From Pseudorhizobium tarimense (lineage in GTDB: Bacteria; Pseudomonadota; Alphaproteobacteria; Rhizobiales; Rhizobiaceae), in the NCBI RefSeq assembly GCF_022968135.1, contig NZ_JALJRA010000003.1, forward strand, positions 62,001-126,000: a DNA stretch of 64,000 bases, written 5' to 3'. Under the pieces are notes generated by a model. It searched no databases, was not told the DNA's origin, and worked only from the letters and a program-made list of their open reading frames with translations. Positions 22,279 to 31,987 of this stretch are shown in pieces. A program made the translations under genes and the position numbers. Position 1 is the first letter of the stretch. Each line of letters starts with the position of its first letter.

Positions 22279-22629
22279 ATGATCGACACAAAGACTCACG
22301 GCATCATCGACTACGTGACTGGCGCTCTCCTGATCATTGCGCCTTACCTCTTCGGATTTGCCAACGGCGGCGTACAGCAGTGGCTTCCGCAGCTTCTAGG
22401 GGCCATGATAATTGTAATGAGCTTGATAACGAAGTACGAGCTCAGCGCCGCCAAGGTGATCCCGTTGAAGGCCCACCTCTCTGTTGACGTGCTGGGCGGT
22501 GTGCTCCTGGCAGCATCTCCTTGGCTATTTGGCTTTGCCGACGTGATCTGGTGGCCGCACCTGCTCGTCGGTCTGATGGAGATCGTCGTCGCGCTCATGA
22601 CCAAACGAGATCGCTCGCAGCGGCTCTAA
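22279..22629 (+). CDS. SPW repeat membrane protein
   Basis: This 116-residue integral membrane protein has four helices arranged as two copies of an SPW repeat. The second copy shows the eponymous SPWLFGF, the first APYLFGF. The family is widespread, of unknown function and often found in stress-related contexts. ATG 22279 follows GAAGGAAG. It is the only unbroken gene of the block up to 24.8 kb. Confidence 0.88.
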   Translation: MIDTKTHGIIDYVTGALLIIAPYLFGFANGGVQQWLPQLLGAMIIVMSLITKYELSAAKVIPLKAHLSVDVLGGVLLAASPWLFGFADVIWWPHLLVGLMEIVVALMTKRDRSQRL

Positions 22630-22708
22630 CCGCAGCTTCCAGAGGCGCCGCTTCATAGTCGTGAATCGGCTCACGACAACCTCCGTACGTCGTTCGCAGG
22701 ACAGAGAG

Positions 22709-23619
22709 ATGCCACGTCAAATTGAGTTCGCGGGGGCGCCGGCCGAATGCAAGCTGCTACTGGATAGGCTGCATGATCATCCAGGAATTGCTCGGATCAC
22801 ACTACACTCGGGTGCATCCAGAGTTCCGCAAGGAGACGTACTCATTATCGAGGCCGCCAATCAGGTGGCCGGTGAAATCCTGAACCTGTTTCGCGAAGTG
22901 AACTTGCTCCATAGCGGCGCAGTGAGCATCATTGAGCCGAACGTCACGATCCGTGCACACGCATCCCAGACCATCAGCAAGGAAGGTAACGACGCCATAT
23001 GGGAAGAGACTGGTGCAATGATGCGTCAGGCACCAACCCATCTTTCAACTTCATCGCATTGATGGGCGTGTCCGGAGCAGTTGCCGCCTTCGGGATTGTC
23101 TCGGATACCATCCACATTGTCATTGGCGCCATGTTGATCGCGCCCGGCTTCGAGCCACTGTTGCGCGTGATTTTCGGGGTGCTGGACGATCGCCACAGCG
23201 TGACGGCAGGCCTCAGGGCAAACGCTTACGGATACCTTGCACTCGCAGCTTCGGCCGCTGTCGCGACTCCTGTAGCGCTACTAGTAAGTGGCACAACGGT
23301 AGATCAATTGGCAGCGGGCTACTGGGCGAACTATTGGTCCAGGATAGAAGCGAGCGGCATCGCTACATCCCTTGTTGCCGGCTTCGCAGGGTGGATCATC
23401 GTGTCCTCACGCATGAAGGTCCTCGGCACCGGTGTGATGGTAGCCTTGGCCTTGATCCCTGCCATGGCACTTGTCGGTATCGGACTGGCGACGGGACTTC
23501 CGCATCTGATGCTCGGGGGAGCGTCGCGGTGGGTGGCGGAGGTGCTCTGCGTCCTGGTGAGCGGCGGCTTGATCATCCTCTTCAAACGCAAGCTCATGTA
23601 TCGCGGTGCTTCTGACTGA
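22709..23619 (+). pseudogene. DUF389 membrane protein, frameshifted
   Basis: Two overlapping frames together encode one DUF389 protein of about 303 residues. The first (22,709-23,062) gives the N-terminal ACT-like domain up to DAIWEETGAMMRQ. The second continues with TNPSFNFIALMGVSGAVAAFG and the transmembrane part ending at 23,619. Adding one G to the GG at 23,029-23,030 would join them as MMRQGTNPSFNF, which fits the family. DUF389 proteins are membrane proteins of unknown function. The break is more likely a one-base sequencing omission than a real lesion, but this cannot be settled from one sequence. Confidence 0.85.
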
Positions 23620-23769
23620 TGGCGTCATCAGGCTGAGATCGTTTTCGCGGCATGAAAACCTATCGGTGATGGCGCAGGCCATGATTGACCGCCGCGCTAT
23701 ACTGTTCGTGCTGAGGGGGCGCTGAAGAAGTCGCCTTCCTTCATGCAGTGAGAAAGGGACCTGGCTTTG

Positions 23770-24833
23770 GTGGGACGTGAAAGAGAACTATGGCTCTGCC
23801 TTTCTGGAGGCAACGCTCTCGGGGCCTATCATGCTGGCGCCTACGACGCGCTTTCGGCTGCGGGAGCAGCACACCCACCCGCATCGCTGGCGCCTCCGTA
23901 GGCGCAATCATGGGCGCGATTATCGCGGGCAACGCACCGGAAGACCGCGTGGACCGCCTGCGCCAGTTTTGGGGCCGCGCGGCTCAGTATGAGACTGCGC
24001 TCCCCATGGCCGGCGCTTTTTCTAGCTATCGTGCAGGGGAGTGGCTGTCGTTGTTGCAGACGCTTGCCTACGGGCGGACCGGCCTCTTTCACCGGACCCC
24101 CCCGAGCCTGCTGCCACTTTTGCCGGGTACACGCTCTTCGGCATACCTCTTCGACACCTCCCCGCTCCGTAAAACGCTAACTGAACTCGTCGACTTCGGT
24201 CGCCTCTTAGATGGCCCCGTGCGGCTTCTTGCAACGGCCGTAGACCTGGAAACAGGCGAGGACGTCACGTTCGACAGCCATGCGGGCGGGATAGAGCTCG
24301 ATCATCTGATGGCGAGTGCAGCCTTTCCCATCGCCTTCCCACCGGTCAAGGTTGATGGACGTCTCTGCGTCGATGCCGGCGTCTCCGCCAACCTACCGAT
24401 CGCGCCATTGTTTGCGTCAAACGATGCAGATGATGTGCTCTGCCTGGCGTTCGATCTAGTACCGGCCCGTGGCAGGGCACCAGACTCTCTCGATGACGCC
24501 GTGAAACGGGCGCAGGACCTGATCTTCGCGTCACAGAGCCGACATGCCTTGCAGGCTATCACAAGTTCGGTGACATCAGATTCATCGGCAAAAGCAGCGA
24601 TTGTGCATCTTTCCTATGATGGGAACGATCAGGAGATCGGCGGCAAATCTCTAGAATTCTCTGCGCAATCGATTCGGCGTCGCTGGGCGGCAGGGAAAGC
24701 AGAGACCGCGAAGGTTCTCGCCCGATGGGCAGAGTTGAATCAGGGGGACGGCCTTTCGATCTTCCGTTTACAGGGCGACCAAGTGAAGCGCCTGAGCTGG
24801 GACAGGCCTCGTGGAGCGGCTAGCCCCACGTAG
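23770..24833 (+). pseudogene. Patatin-like phospholipase, frameshifted near the N-terminus
   Basis: The long frame (from about 23,880) encodes a patatin domain: the nucleophile elbow GASVG near its start and the catalytic Asp in VDAGVSANLP. The expected oxyanion-hole motif is missing from that frame but present just upstream in another: LSGGNALGAYHAGAYDALSAAG, starting at GTG 23,770 or TTG 23,767. One missing C in the CCCACCC run at 23,874-23,880 would unite them. The rejoined protein of about 355 residues would be an ordinary membrane-lipid acyl hydrolase. It sits next to DUF389 and SPW genes. Confidence 0.85.
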
Positions 24834-25058
24834 GCACCGATCACGATGCAGCGTTTTACCGTCTGTTACAGGCCGTTGTGAGGTCTGCTTTCGGCAAGTT
24901 TCATAGCTAGTCTCCATGACTGACATGGCGGCGTGAAACGGCCGCAGCGGCCCGCTTGATCGAACCGCGGACGATCGACCTGTCCGAAAGCTGGAGGAGT
25001 TGCGGCCTCCGGCCTATATCCGGTCAGAGGAAATGCAGCAGGGAAGAGTGAGCCGACC

Positions 25059-25538
25059 ATGAGCGCTGCCTTCGTCAAGGAAGAGAGTGCGGAAACGGCG
25101 GCGGAGACGCTTTTGCCGGATCGTTCGGTCTCGCCGCATCCCAACCTCGTGACGGAGGCGGGGCTGGAGGCGTTGAAGGGGCAGCTGGAGGAGGCGCGCG
25201 AGGCTTACCAAGCGGCGAGTGCCATCGAGGACGTCAACGAGCGGCGGCGGCAGGCGGGGCCTTTGCGGGATCTGCGGTATTTCACTGAGCGGGTGCGCAC
25301 GGCGCAGGTCATGCCGGAGCCGGTGGCGTCGGAAGTCGTGGCCTTCGGCAGCACGGTGACCTTTTCGCGCGAGGACGGGCGGGTCCAGCGCTACCGGATC
25401 GTCGGCGAGGACGAGGCCGATCCCAAGGCGGGCACGATCTCCTATGTGTCTCCCGTCGCCCGGCAGCTGATGGGCAAGCGGGTGGGGGATCTCGTCTCGG
25501 TCGGCGGGCAGGAGCTGGAGCTCCTTGCGATCTCCTGA
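25059..25538 (+). CDS. GreA/GreB family transcription elongation factor
   Basis: This 159-residue protein has an N-terminal coiled-coil hairpin (VTEAGLEALKGQLEEAREAY onward, to about residue 95) and a C-terminal FKBP-like domain with FGSTVTFS and the family-typical TISYVSPVARQLMGKRVGD. Gre factors bind the RNA polymerase secondary channel and stimulate cleavage of backtracked RNA. The first 30 residues are an extra, poorly conserved segment. It is probably a second Gre-type protein rather than the housekeeping GreA. Rnk-like function is an alternative. Confidence 0.85.
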   Translation: MSAAFVKEESAETAAETLLPDRSVSPHPNLVTEAGLEALKGQLEEAREAYQAASAIEDVNERRRQAGPLRDLRYFTERVRTAQVMPEPVASEVVAFGSTVTFSREDGRVQRYRIVGEDEADPKAGTISYVSPVARQLMGKRVGDLVSVGGQELELLAIS

Positions 25539-25666
25539 GCCGGGTGAGCGGGCGCAGCGTGGTCCCGGCGGGACGCCATCGCCGGATTGTTCAGGGCGAG
25601 GTTTTTGGTCCGCGGTCGGGCGGAATTGCGATGCAAGGCGCTCCGGTCGCCATCCCGTCGTGTCGA

Positions 25667-26821
25667 TCAGCTTTGGGCGCCGGCCGGAAAGGTGATGGTG
25701 GCGCAGGCGCCTCCGCCTGTTCTGCTCTTGACGGAAAAAGCGGCGCCATGCGCTTCGGCAATCGCCTTGACGACGGTCAGGCCAAGGCCGGTTCCGTTGG
25801 CGCCGCGCGCATTCGTTGCCTCGCTTCGCCAGAACATGTCGAAGGAGGATTGGAGCACATCCGGGGGCATGCCCGGCCCCCGATCCTCCACGCTTATGAA
25901 CGACCTGCCGGCCTCGTCGGTGCCGGTGCGGACATCGATCGGGCCATGGCCTCCGGCATAGCGGCGGGCATTGTCGAGGAGGGCCAGCAGAGCCTGCCGG
26001 AACCGGACGGGATCGATCGCGGCGGGTGCGGGCTGCAGAAAGGTTCGGCAGGTGAGGCCGTTTCCGGCAGACGCTTTGAACAGGTCCACCGTGTCGGTGA
26101 CCTGGGAGGCGAGGTCGGTGTCGGTCAGCGGCGCCATGAAGCTCGCTGTCCCGACCAGAGAAAGCGTATTGAGCTGCTCCACCAGTCGCGCCATGCCTTG
26201 CGTCTGCGCATAAAGCGCCCTGATGCGGTCGTGGGTGGGCTCGATCACGCCGTCGCTCATGCCTTGCAGATTGCCCTGCAGCACCGTCAGTGGGGTTCGC
26301 AATTCATGCGCCACGGCGCGGGTGTTGAACTTCAGCCGCCGCTCGAGGGAGGAGAGTTCGGAGGCCATGCTGTTGATGGTCGATGCCAGGGCTTCGATCT
26401 CTCGCGTCGCGCTGGGTTCGACGTCCACGAGGAAATCGCCGCCCCGGATCTTCTCGGCAGCCGCGGTAAACCGGCTCAAGGGAGCGGCGATGCGGAAGGC
26501 GAAGAACACGCCGATCAGGCTTGAAAGCAGGATCGATGCGGCCCCGAAGCCCAGGATGGCGGCGATGGGGGCGACTTCGCTCACCTCTTCCAGGCTGGGG
26601 AAGACGACGGCCAGCGCCGCCAGGGCATCCGGATCGGGCACCAGGCCCGCATTGAGATCATTCCACGCGCGCTTGGCGTCGGCCGGAAGGTGATCGACGG
26701 ACACGGTTTCCGCGCGGTCGACGTACCATTCGACGAAAAAGTAAAGCAGCGCGATGGTGACGAACTGCGTGACCGACACGGCCGCGACCGTCAGAAAGGC
26801 AAGCGAGGGTCTTCTAGCCAT
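25667..26821 (-). CDS. Membrane sensor histidine kinase
   Basis: This 384-residue inner-membrane kinase has one helix at about residues 10-30, a short periplasmic sensor of about 55 residues and a second helix at 85-110. A HAMP linker follows, then the dimerisation domain with His172 in VAHELRTPLT and the HATPase domain (DNARRYAGG, DRGPGMPP, GTGLGLTVVKAI). ATG 26821 overlaps the response-regulator end by 8 bases, so the two are co-translated as a cognate pair. The signal is unknown. The divergent PAP2 phosphatase gene suggests an envelope-lipid target. Confidence 0.93.
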   Translation of the reverse strand: MARRPSLAFLTVAAVSVTQFVTIALLYFFVEWYVDRAETVSVDHLPADAKRAWNDLNAGLVPDPDALAALAVVFPSLEEVSEVAPIAAILGFGAASILLSSLIGVFFAFRIAAPLSRFTAAAEKIRGGDFLVDVEPSATREIEALASTINSMASELSSLERRLKFNTRAVAHELRTPLTVLQGNLQGMSDGVIEPTHDRIRALYAQTQGMARLVEQLNTLSLVGTASFMAPLTDTDLASQVTDTVDLFKASAGNGLTCRTFLQPAPAAIDPVRFRQALLALLDNARRYAGGHGPIDVRTGTDEAGRSFISVEDRGPGMPPDVLQSSFDMFWRSEATNARGANGTGLGLTVVKAIAEAHGAAFSVKSRTGGGACATITFPAGAQS

Positions 26822-27512
26822 TGTCGGATCTCGCAAAGCGATAGCCAACGCCGCGGACGGTCGTGATGTAGCCGGGCTGGCCCTTGTCGGCGAGTTTCCG
26901 TCTCAGATTGGCGATGTGCGTGTCAATCGTCCGGTCGAGGGCGTCGCTGTCGGGCATGGACGCGTCGAGCAGGGAGGCGCGGTCGAAGGTCCTGAACGGG
27001 AAGCGGACGAGGCATGCCAGGAGGCGGAATTCGCTCAGCGTCAAGGAGAGGCTTGTTTCGGTGCCATCAGCGATGACCACCGCGGTGTGCGAATCCAGCC
27101 GGACCTCGATCGCATCATGGCGAAGCACGGCTTGTGGCGCCACACCCCTGGTGCGCTTCAGAACGGCGCCGACGCGCGCGACGACTTCCTGCGGATTGAA
27201 GGGCTTGGTGACGTAATCGTCGGCGCCGAGTTTGAGCCCCAGGAGCTTGTCGGTGTCGTCGTCCATGGCCGACACGAAGATGACGGGAACGGTTGATTCG
27301 GAGCGGATCCTCGCCAGCACGTCGAAGCCGTCCATGTCGGGCAATCCAACGTCGAGCAGGATGAGATCCGGCCGCAGCATCTTGTGGTGGGTCAGGGCTG
27401 TCCGGCCGTTTGCCGCGGCCACCGTGCGGTAGCCGCCGCGCTGCAGATAGCGATCGAGCAGCAGGGCGATCTCGGCATCGTCCTCAACCAGCAAAATCAG
27501 GGAAGAGAGCAT
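26814..27512 (-). CDS. OmpR-family response regulator
   Basis: This 232-residue regulator has a receiver domain with the acidic pair ED-D at residues 10-12, phospho-acceptor Asp54 in LILLDVGLPDMDG and conserved Lys in VTKPF. A winged-helix output domain follows, ending in VRGVGYRF. It is the first gene of a two-gene operon with the kinase at 25,667-26,821. It is divergent from the PAP2 phosphatase gene across 93 bases, where it could control both directions. Confidence 0.95.
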   Translation of the reverse strand: MLSSLILLVEDDAEIALLLDRYLQRGGYRTVAAANGRTALTHHKMLRPDLILLDVGLPDMDGFDVLARIRSESTVPVIFVSAMDDDTDKLLGLKLGADDYVTKPFNPQEVVARVGAVLKRTRGVAPQAVLRHDAIEVRLDSHTAVVIADGTETSLSLTLSEFRLLACLVRFPFRTFDRASLLDASMPDSDALDRTIDTHIANLRRKLADKGQPGYITTVRGVGYRFARSDNG

Positions 27513-27605
27513 CGACCTTCTTCTACGTTCACAGCGCCTCCACGCGATCTCCGCCCAATCTTGACAAACCTTGCCGAAGCAAGGGGCGTCAGCGAGGAGC
27601 GCCAG

Positions 27606-28379
27606 ATGAACTTATCCATCGTCAGGAAATGTGCAAATTCACAATCACCTGCGGTTGGCGGGGCCAAACGAGATGCCTTGCAGCTGGCTCTCCTTGCCCT
27701 GGGTGCCGTGTCGATCTTCTTCGCCGCGGTGCCGGAGCTGGATCTTTTCATGAGCGGCCTGTTCTGGGACCCGGCCGACGGGTTTCTGTTCTCCCAGAAC
27801 AGCTCGCTGCTGCTCCTGCGCGATGCCAACCGACCGCTGCCCTGGATCGTCATCAGCCTCCTGCTGATCCTGTTGATCGCGCCCCGGCTGCATGACTTGC
27901 GGCTTGGCGTGCCGGCCCCGCACAGACTGCTCTTCGTCGTCATCTTCTTTGCGTTGGGACCGGGCCTGATCGTGCATGTGATGAAGATCCTCGTCGGACG
28001 CGCACGTCCGCGCGACATCGAGCAGTTCGGTGGCACGGGGATCTTCACGCCGCCGTGGGATCTTTCCGACCAGTGCGTGCGCAATTGCTCCTTCATTTCG
28101 GGCGAGGCGTCCAGCGCCTTTGCGCTGCTGACGCTCGTCGTGCTTCTGCCGCTGTCATACAGGCGGATCTACCTGATCGTGGTGGGGATCATTGCCGCCG
28201 CATTCTCCTTCAACAGGGTGGTGTTTGGAGCCCACTTCTTCTCCGACGTGGTATTCGCCTGGAGTGTCATGACGGTCGTCGCGCTGGTGTTGTGGCGGTG
28301 GATGTCTTTCAACGCGCAGTGGATCGACGGACTATTTCTGCGGCGCGAACAGCCCTCGCGCTCGCAGGAAGGGGCATAG
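27606..28379 (+). CDS. PAP2 family membrane lipid phosphatase
   Basis: This 257-residue inner-membrane protein has about six helices and the three PAP2 motifs: KILVGRARP (K-x6-RP), FISGEASSAF (a variant of PSGH with Gly-Glu-Ala) and NRVVFGAHFFSD (R-x5-H-x3-D). The SGEAS form of the second motif resembles rhizobial lipid phosphatases such as LpxE-like enzymes. These remove phosphate from lipid A or phosphatidylglycerol phosphate on the periplasmic side. ATG 27606 is preceded by GAGGAG. It is transcribed away from the adjacent two-component system. Confidence 0.88.
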   Translation: MNLSIVRKCANSQSPAVGGAKRDALQLALLALGAVSIFFAAVPELDLFMSGLFWDPADGFLFSQNSSLLLLRDANRPLPWIVISLLLILLIAPRLHDLRLGVPAPHRLLFVVIFFALGPGLIVHVMKILVGRARPRDIEQFGGTGIFTPPWDLSDQCVRNCSFISGEASSAFALLTLVVLLPLSYRRIYLIVVGIIAAAFSFNRVVFGAHFFSDVVFAWSVMTVVALVLWRWMSFNAQWIDGLFLRREQPSRSQEGA

Positions 28380-28472
28380 CGTCCGGCGCTCAAGCGCCTT
28401 CGGGGGCGTCACCTTGATCGGCCGTATTGCGCGTGGCACGAAGGCTCGAGAGATGAGCGGGGCCATGCTGCG

Positions 28473-29237
28473 ATGCGAAAGACCAGATCGACGACCCTGC
28501 CGGCGCCCTATCTGAAGCGCCTTTCGGTGCGCGAGGATACAAGCCTTGGCGAAGAATATCCGTTCAACCTTCCCTGGCTCGACGCGGATTTCATCCTCGA
28601 TTTCTCGACGCCGGTGACGATCATTGTGGGGGAGAACGGGACGGGGAAGTCGACGCTGATCGAGGCGGTGGCGGCCTTGTGCGGCTATGACGAGGCGGGC
28701 GGCGGCAAGGGCTATCGGCCGATGGATCATTCCCGCGCGGTGGACCGGAGCGGCGCGCTTCTCGCCGCTGCGCTGCGGGCCTCCTGGCTGCCCAAGGTGA
28801 CGGCCGGCTGGTTCTTTCGCGCCGAATCCTTCTTCTCGGTCGCCCGCTTTCTCGACGAGGCCGCCGGCGACGCCCATGCAGCACCGCCGGACTTTCTGTC
28901 CTGGAGCCATGGCGAAGGCTTCGTGCGCTTCTTCGAGGAGCGCATGAGCCGGCAGGGCATCTACTTCCTCGACGAGCCCGAAAGCGCGCTCTCGCCCAAG
29001 CGCCAGCTTGAGCTGCTGCGGCTTCTCGACCAGATCCAGAGATCCGCAAGCGCCCAGATCATCATGGCGACGCATTCGCCCATCCTCATGGCGGTGCCGG
29101 GGGCGCGGCTGCTGGAGATCACCCGTGGCGGTCTGGCGGAAACGACGCTGCGCCAGACGCGGCACTTCCAGCTCTACCAGGATTTCACCATCGACCCTGA
29201 GGATTTCATCGACCGCGCGTTGCGCGACGAGGTCTGA
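28473..29237 (+). CDS. AAA/ABC-type single-domain ATPase
   Basis: This 254-residue soluble ATPase has Walker A GENGTGKST (residues 53-61), a signature-like SWSHGEGF (143-150), Walker B IYFLDEPE (163-170) and the switch histidine in MATHSPILM. This is the compact form of the SMC/OLD-like AAA ATPases that lack transporter partners. No nuclease or permease gene is adjacent, so it cannot be placed in a defence system or transporter. ATG 28473 is preceded by only a weak ribosome site. Confidence 0.85.
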   Translation: MRKTRSTTLPAPYLKRLSVREDTSLGEEYPFNLPWLDADFILDFSTPVTIIVGENGTGKSTLIEAVAALCGYDEAGGGKGYRPMDHSRAVDRSGALLAAALRASWLPKVTAGWFFRAESFFSVARFLDEAAGDAHAAPPDFLSWSHGEGFVRFFEERMSRQGIYFLDEPESALSPKRQLELLRLLDQIQRSASAQIIMATHSPILMAVPGARLLEITRGGLAETTLRQTRHFQLYQDFTIDPEDFIDRALRDEV

Positions 29238-29449
29238 AAGCGGGACAAAGGGGTGCCGGCAGTGGCCTTGTTCGCCGGACCGGAGGTCGCCGACAGGCGA
29301 GGGAGTAGCGACAATGCCCTTGACCGGTTTAAGTCGACGTTAGTTAGATGGTCCTAAGATGCTAATCTATTCGTCAACGGAACGCTGCCGTGCAAGCTCC
29401 TCCATTTGCTCCCAGTCGCCTCCAGTCGCCGTTCGCGGAAAGTGCCAGA

Positions 29450-31924
29450 ATGGGCGAGCAGATTTCCTCCTTACCCTTGCCCCTCGCAATCGTGACGGCA
29501 TGCGGACAGACGCTGGAAACCAACGCGGCGTTCAAGGACCTATGGGCGGAACCTGGCCTGGATGCCTGCCTCTTCTCCACGCTGTCCAAGGAAGACCGCC
29601 GGCAGCTGATCGCCGATATCGCCGCCGCTGCGCAGGGCGTATCTTGCGAAACGCGCGAACTCCTCATCGTTTCGCGGCAGGAACCGCGTTGGGCGCAGGT
29701 CAAGGTCATGCCGTTGCCGGATGGCGGCGCGGCTGGGGCGGCGCTGGTGATGTGTCTCGATTCACCTAATCGGATGCGCGGGCTGCAGGAGCTTGTGTAT
29801 CGGGAAAGCCGTTGGGATCATGCCCTGATCTCCTCGGATCTCGGCGTCTGGGATCACAACTGGGGGACCGGCCGGAAATACTATTCCCCCACCTGGCACA
29901 AGATGCGCGGTCTGGAGCCGGGTGATCCGCTTCCGGCAAGCACGGCCGAATGGCTGCAGAAGGTGCATCCGGATGACCGAGAAAAGGTTGTCCATGCCAT
30001 GGATCGGCAGGCGGCGGGCGATCCGGCCTTCGCCGTTTTCGACTACCGCGAGCGGCACAAGGACGGGCATTGGGTCTGGATCGAGTGCCGCGGCGCCGGC
30101 GTCGAGTGGGACGCTTCAGGCAAGGCCACGCGCGTTGTCGGCACCGACACCGATGTCACCGTCAGGAAGGCTTCCGAAGAGGCCGCAGCGCGTATCGCCA
30201 GGCGCCTGGAGATGGCGCTGGAGATCTCCGGTATCGGCGTGTTTGAAGCCGATTTCACCACGGGGCAGTCCGAATGGGACGAGAAGATGTTCTCGATCTA
30301 CGGGTTCGACGACAACCGCTCGATCGAGATCGGCGGACTGTGGGAAAGCCTCGTTCACCCGGAGGATCTGCCCCGTGTCCTCCAGAAGGTCGCCGACCAC
30401 GCGTCGAGCACGGAAACGTTTTCCGACGAGTACCGGGTGCTGCGCAACGGCGAGGAACGCATCATCCGGAGCCACAGCAAGCGCTTCACCGACCAGGACG
30501 GACATGCAAAGCTGGTAGGCGCCAACTGGGATGTGACAGAGGATGTGATGCTACGCCGGGAGCTGGAGCACGCGACGCGTCTGGCCGAAGCCAAGACTGC
30601 GGCGCTGGAAGCGGCGCGGCAGGAGATCGAACACAGCGCATTGCATGATTATCTGACCAACCTGCCAAACCGCAGATATCTGGATCTGACGTTGCGGCGC
30701 ATGGCCGGGCTTTTTTCTCGCGACGCGCAAACGCTGTCCATCCTGCATCTCGATCTCGACCGGTTCAAGAACATCAACGACACGCTCGGCCACGCGACAG
30801 GCGACGCGCTACTCAAACACGTTGCGGATGTGCTGGCGTCGTCTGCCCGTGAGAATGATTTCGTTGCCCGCGTGGGCGGCGATGAGTTCGTCATCATACA
30901 CCGTGCCGAGGGTTCCTCTTCGACGGCGTCCGAGCTGGCCCGCGAGCTGATTGCGAGACTGGCGAAGCCCATCACCGTTGACGGGCACGTCTGCCGGACC
31001 GGCGCCAGCATCGGAATTGCCTGCCAGACGGGAGAGGAAACGGACGTCACGCAACTGCTTCTTAACGCCGACATTGCGCTCTATCGGGCAAAGAAGAGTG
31101 GCCGCAACAGGTTCGAGTTCTTTACCCCGCAATCCTACCAGGAGCTTGTCAGCAGAAAGCGGATAGCCGACGAGGTTCTCGCAGGACTCGAACAGCGGGC
31201 CTTCGTGCCGTTCTACCAGCTGCAATTCGATGCGACTTCCCTTGATGTCGTCGGTGTCGAAGCCCTTGCCCGCTTGATGACGCCCGATGGACGTCTTCAT
31301 AGCCCGGACGTTTTCCTCCCCGTCGCCAACGAATTGGGCGTCGTTGCAGACATCGACGCCATGATCCTCGACGCCGCACTTTCAGACTTCCGCCTGTGGC
31401 AGCAGATGGGTCTCGGGATTCCAAAATTCTCCGTCAACGTCTCCTATGAACGGCTCTACGACCCAGCGCTGACGGAAAAGCTGGAAGCGCTCGACATCGA
31501 GCCCGGCGTACTGGCTTTCGAGCTGCTGGAATCGATCTTCCTCGACAGTTGCGACGAGCAGGTTCTCATGCGCCTTGCGCAACTGCGCCAGCTTGGAATC
31601 TCGCTAGAAATCGATGACTTCGGCACCGGCCACGCCTCGATCGTCAGTCTGCTCAAGGTATGTCCGAAGGCGTTGAAGGTGGATCGGGAACTAGTGGCCG
31701 GGGCGACCCGCTCGAGCGAGCAACAGGCGTTGCTGCGTTCCATCGTCGAAATTGGACGATCTTTGGACATATGTGTTGTGGCCGAGGGCGTCGAGTCAGA
31801 CGAGGATATCGCCGTTCTCAGAAGCCTTGGATGCGACAGCTTGCAGGGCTACGGGCTTGCCAAGCCAATGCCGGCGCCGGATCTGGTGGCCTTCATACAG
31901 CGTCAACATCGGCGGCGCAGGTAG
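29450..31924 (+). CDS. PAS-GGDEF-EAL cyclic-di-GMP turnover protein
   Basis: This protein of about 824 residues has PAS-type sensing segments over the first 400 residues, including the PAC-like WVWIECRGAGVEW and a second PAS near WDEKMFSIYGFDDNRS. A diguanylate cyclase domain follows with intact GGDEF at 476-480 and an RxxD inhibitory site (REND) five residues before it, then an EAL phosphodiesterase domain with EAL at 604-606 and DDFGTG. All key residues are present, so it could make or break cyclic-di-GMP. There are no membrane helices, so it is cytoplasmic. GTG 29390 would add 20 residues. ATG 29450 has a better ribosome site. Confidence 0.93.
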   Translation: MGEQISSLPLPLAIVTACGQTLETNAAFKDLWAEPGLDACLFSTLSKEDRRQLIADIAAAAQGVSCETRELLIVSRQEPRWAQVKVMPLPDGGAAGAALVMCLDSPNRMRGLQELVYRESRWDHALISSDLGVWDHNWGTGRKYYSPTWHKMRGLEPGDPLPASTAEWLQKVHPDDREKVVHAMDRQAAGDPAFAVFDYRERHKDGHWVWIECRGAGVEWDASGKATRVVGTDTDVTVRKASEEAAARIARRLEMALEISGIGVFEADFTTGQSEWDEKMFSIYGFDDNRSIEIGGLWESLVHPEDLPRVLQKVADHASSTETFSDEYRVLRNGEERIIRSHSKRFTDQDGHAKLVGANWDVTEDVMLRRELEHATRLAEAKTAALEAARQEIEHSALHDYLTNLPNRRYLDLTLRRMAGLFSRDAQTLSILHLDLDRFKNINDTLGHATGDALLKHVADVLASSARENDFVARVGGDEFVIIHRAEGSSSTASELARELIARLAKPITVDGHVCRTGASIGIACQTGEETDVTQLLLNADIALYRAKKSGRNRFEFFTPQSYQELVSRKRIADEVLAGLEQRAFVPFYQLQFDATSLDVVGVEALARLMTPDGRLHSPDVFLPVANELGVVADIDAMILDAALSDFRLWQQMGLGIPKFSVNVSYERLYDPALTEKLEALDIEPGVLAFELLESIFLDSCDEQVLMRLAQLRQLGISLEIDDFGTGHASIVSLLKVCPKALKVDRELVAGATRSSEQQALLRSIVEIGRSLDICVVAEGVESDEDIAVLRSLGCDSLQGYGLAKPMPAPDLVAFIQRQHRRRR

Positions 31925-31987
31925 AGAGATCGATCTACTGGAGGCAGCTTGATCATCTAGATCGACAGATAGCCGGCGGGTTGAACT

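Noticed and set aside
22999..23062. Programmed frameshift in the DUF389 gene
   Set aside because: No slippery heptamer or downstream hairpin was evident, and other genes in the window carry similar one-base breaks, so an artefact or mutation is more likely.
25544..26524. Open frame opposite the histidine kinase
   Set aside because: The opposite strand encodes a complete kinase with all motifs. This frame shows only antisense composition.
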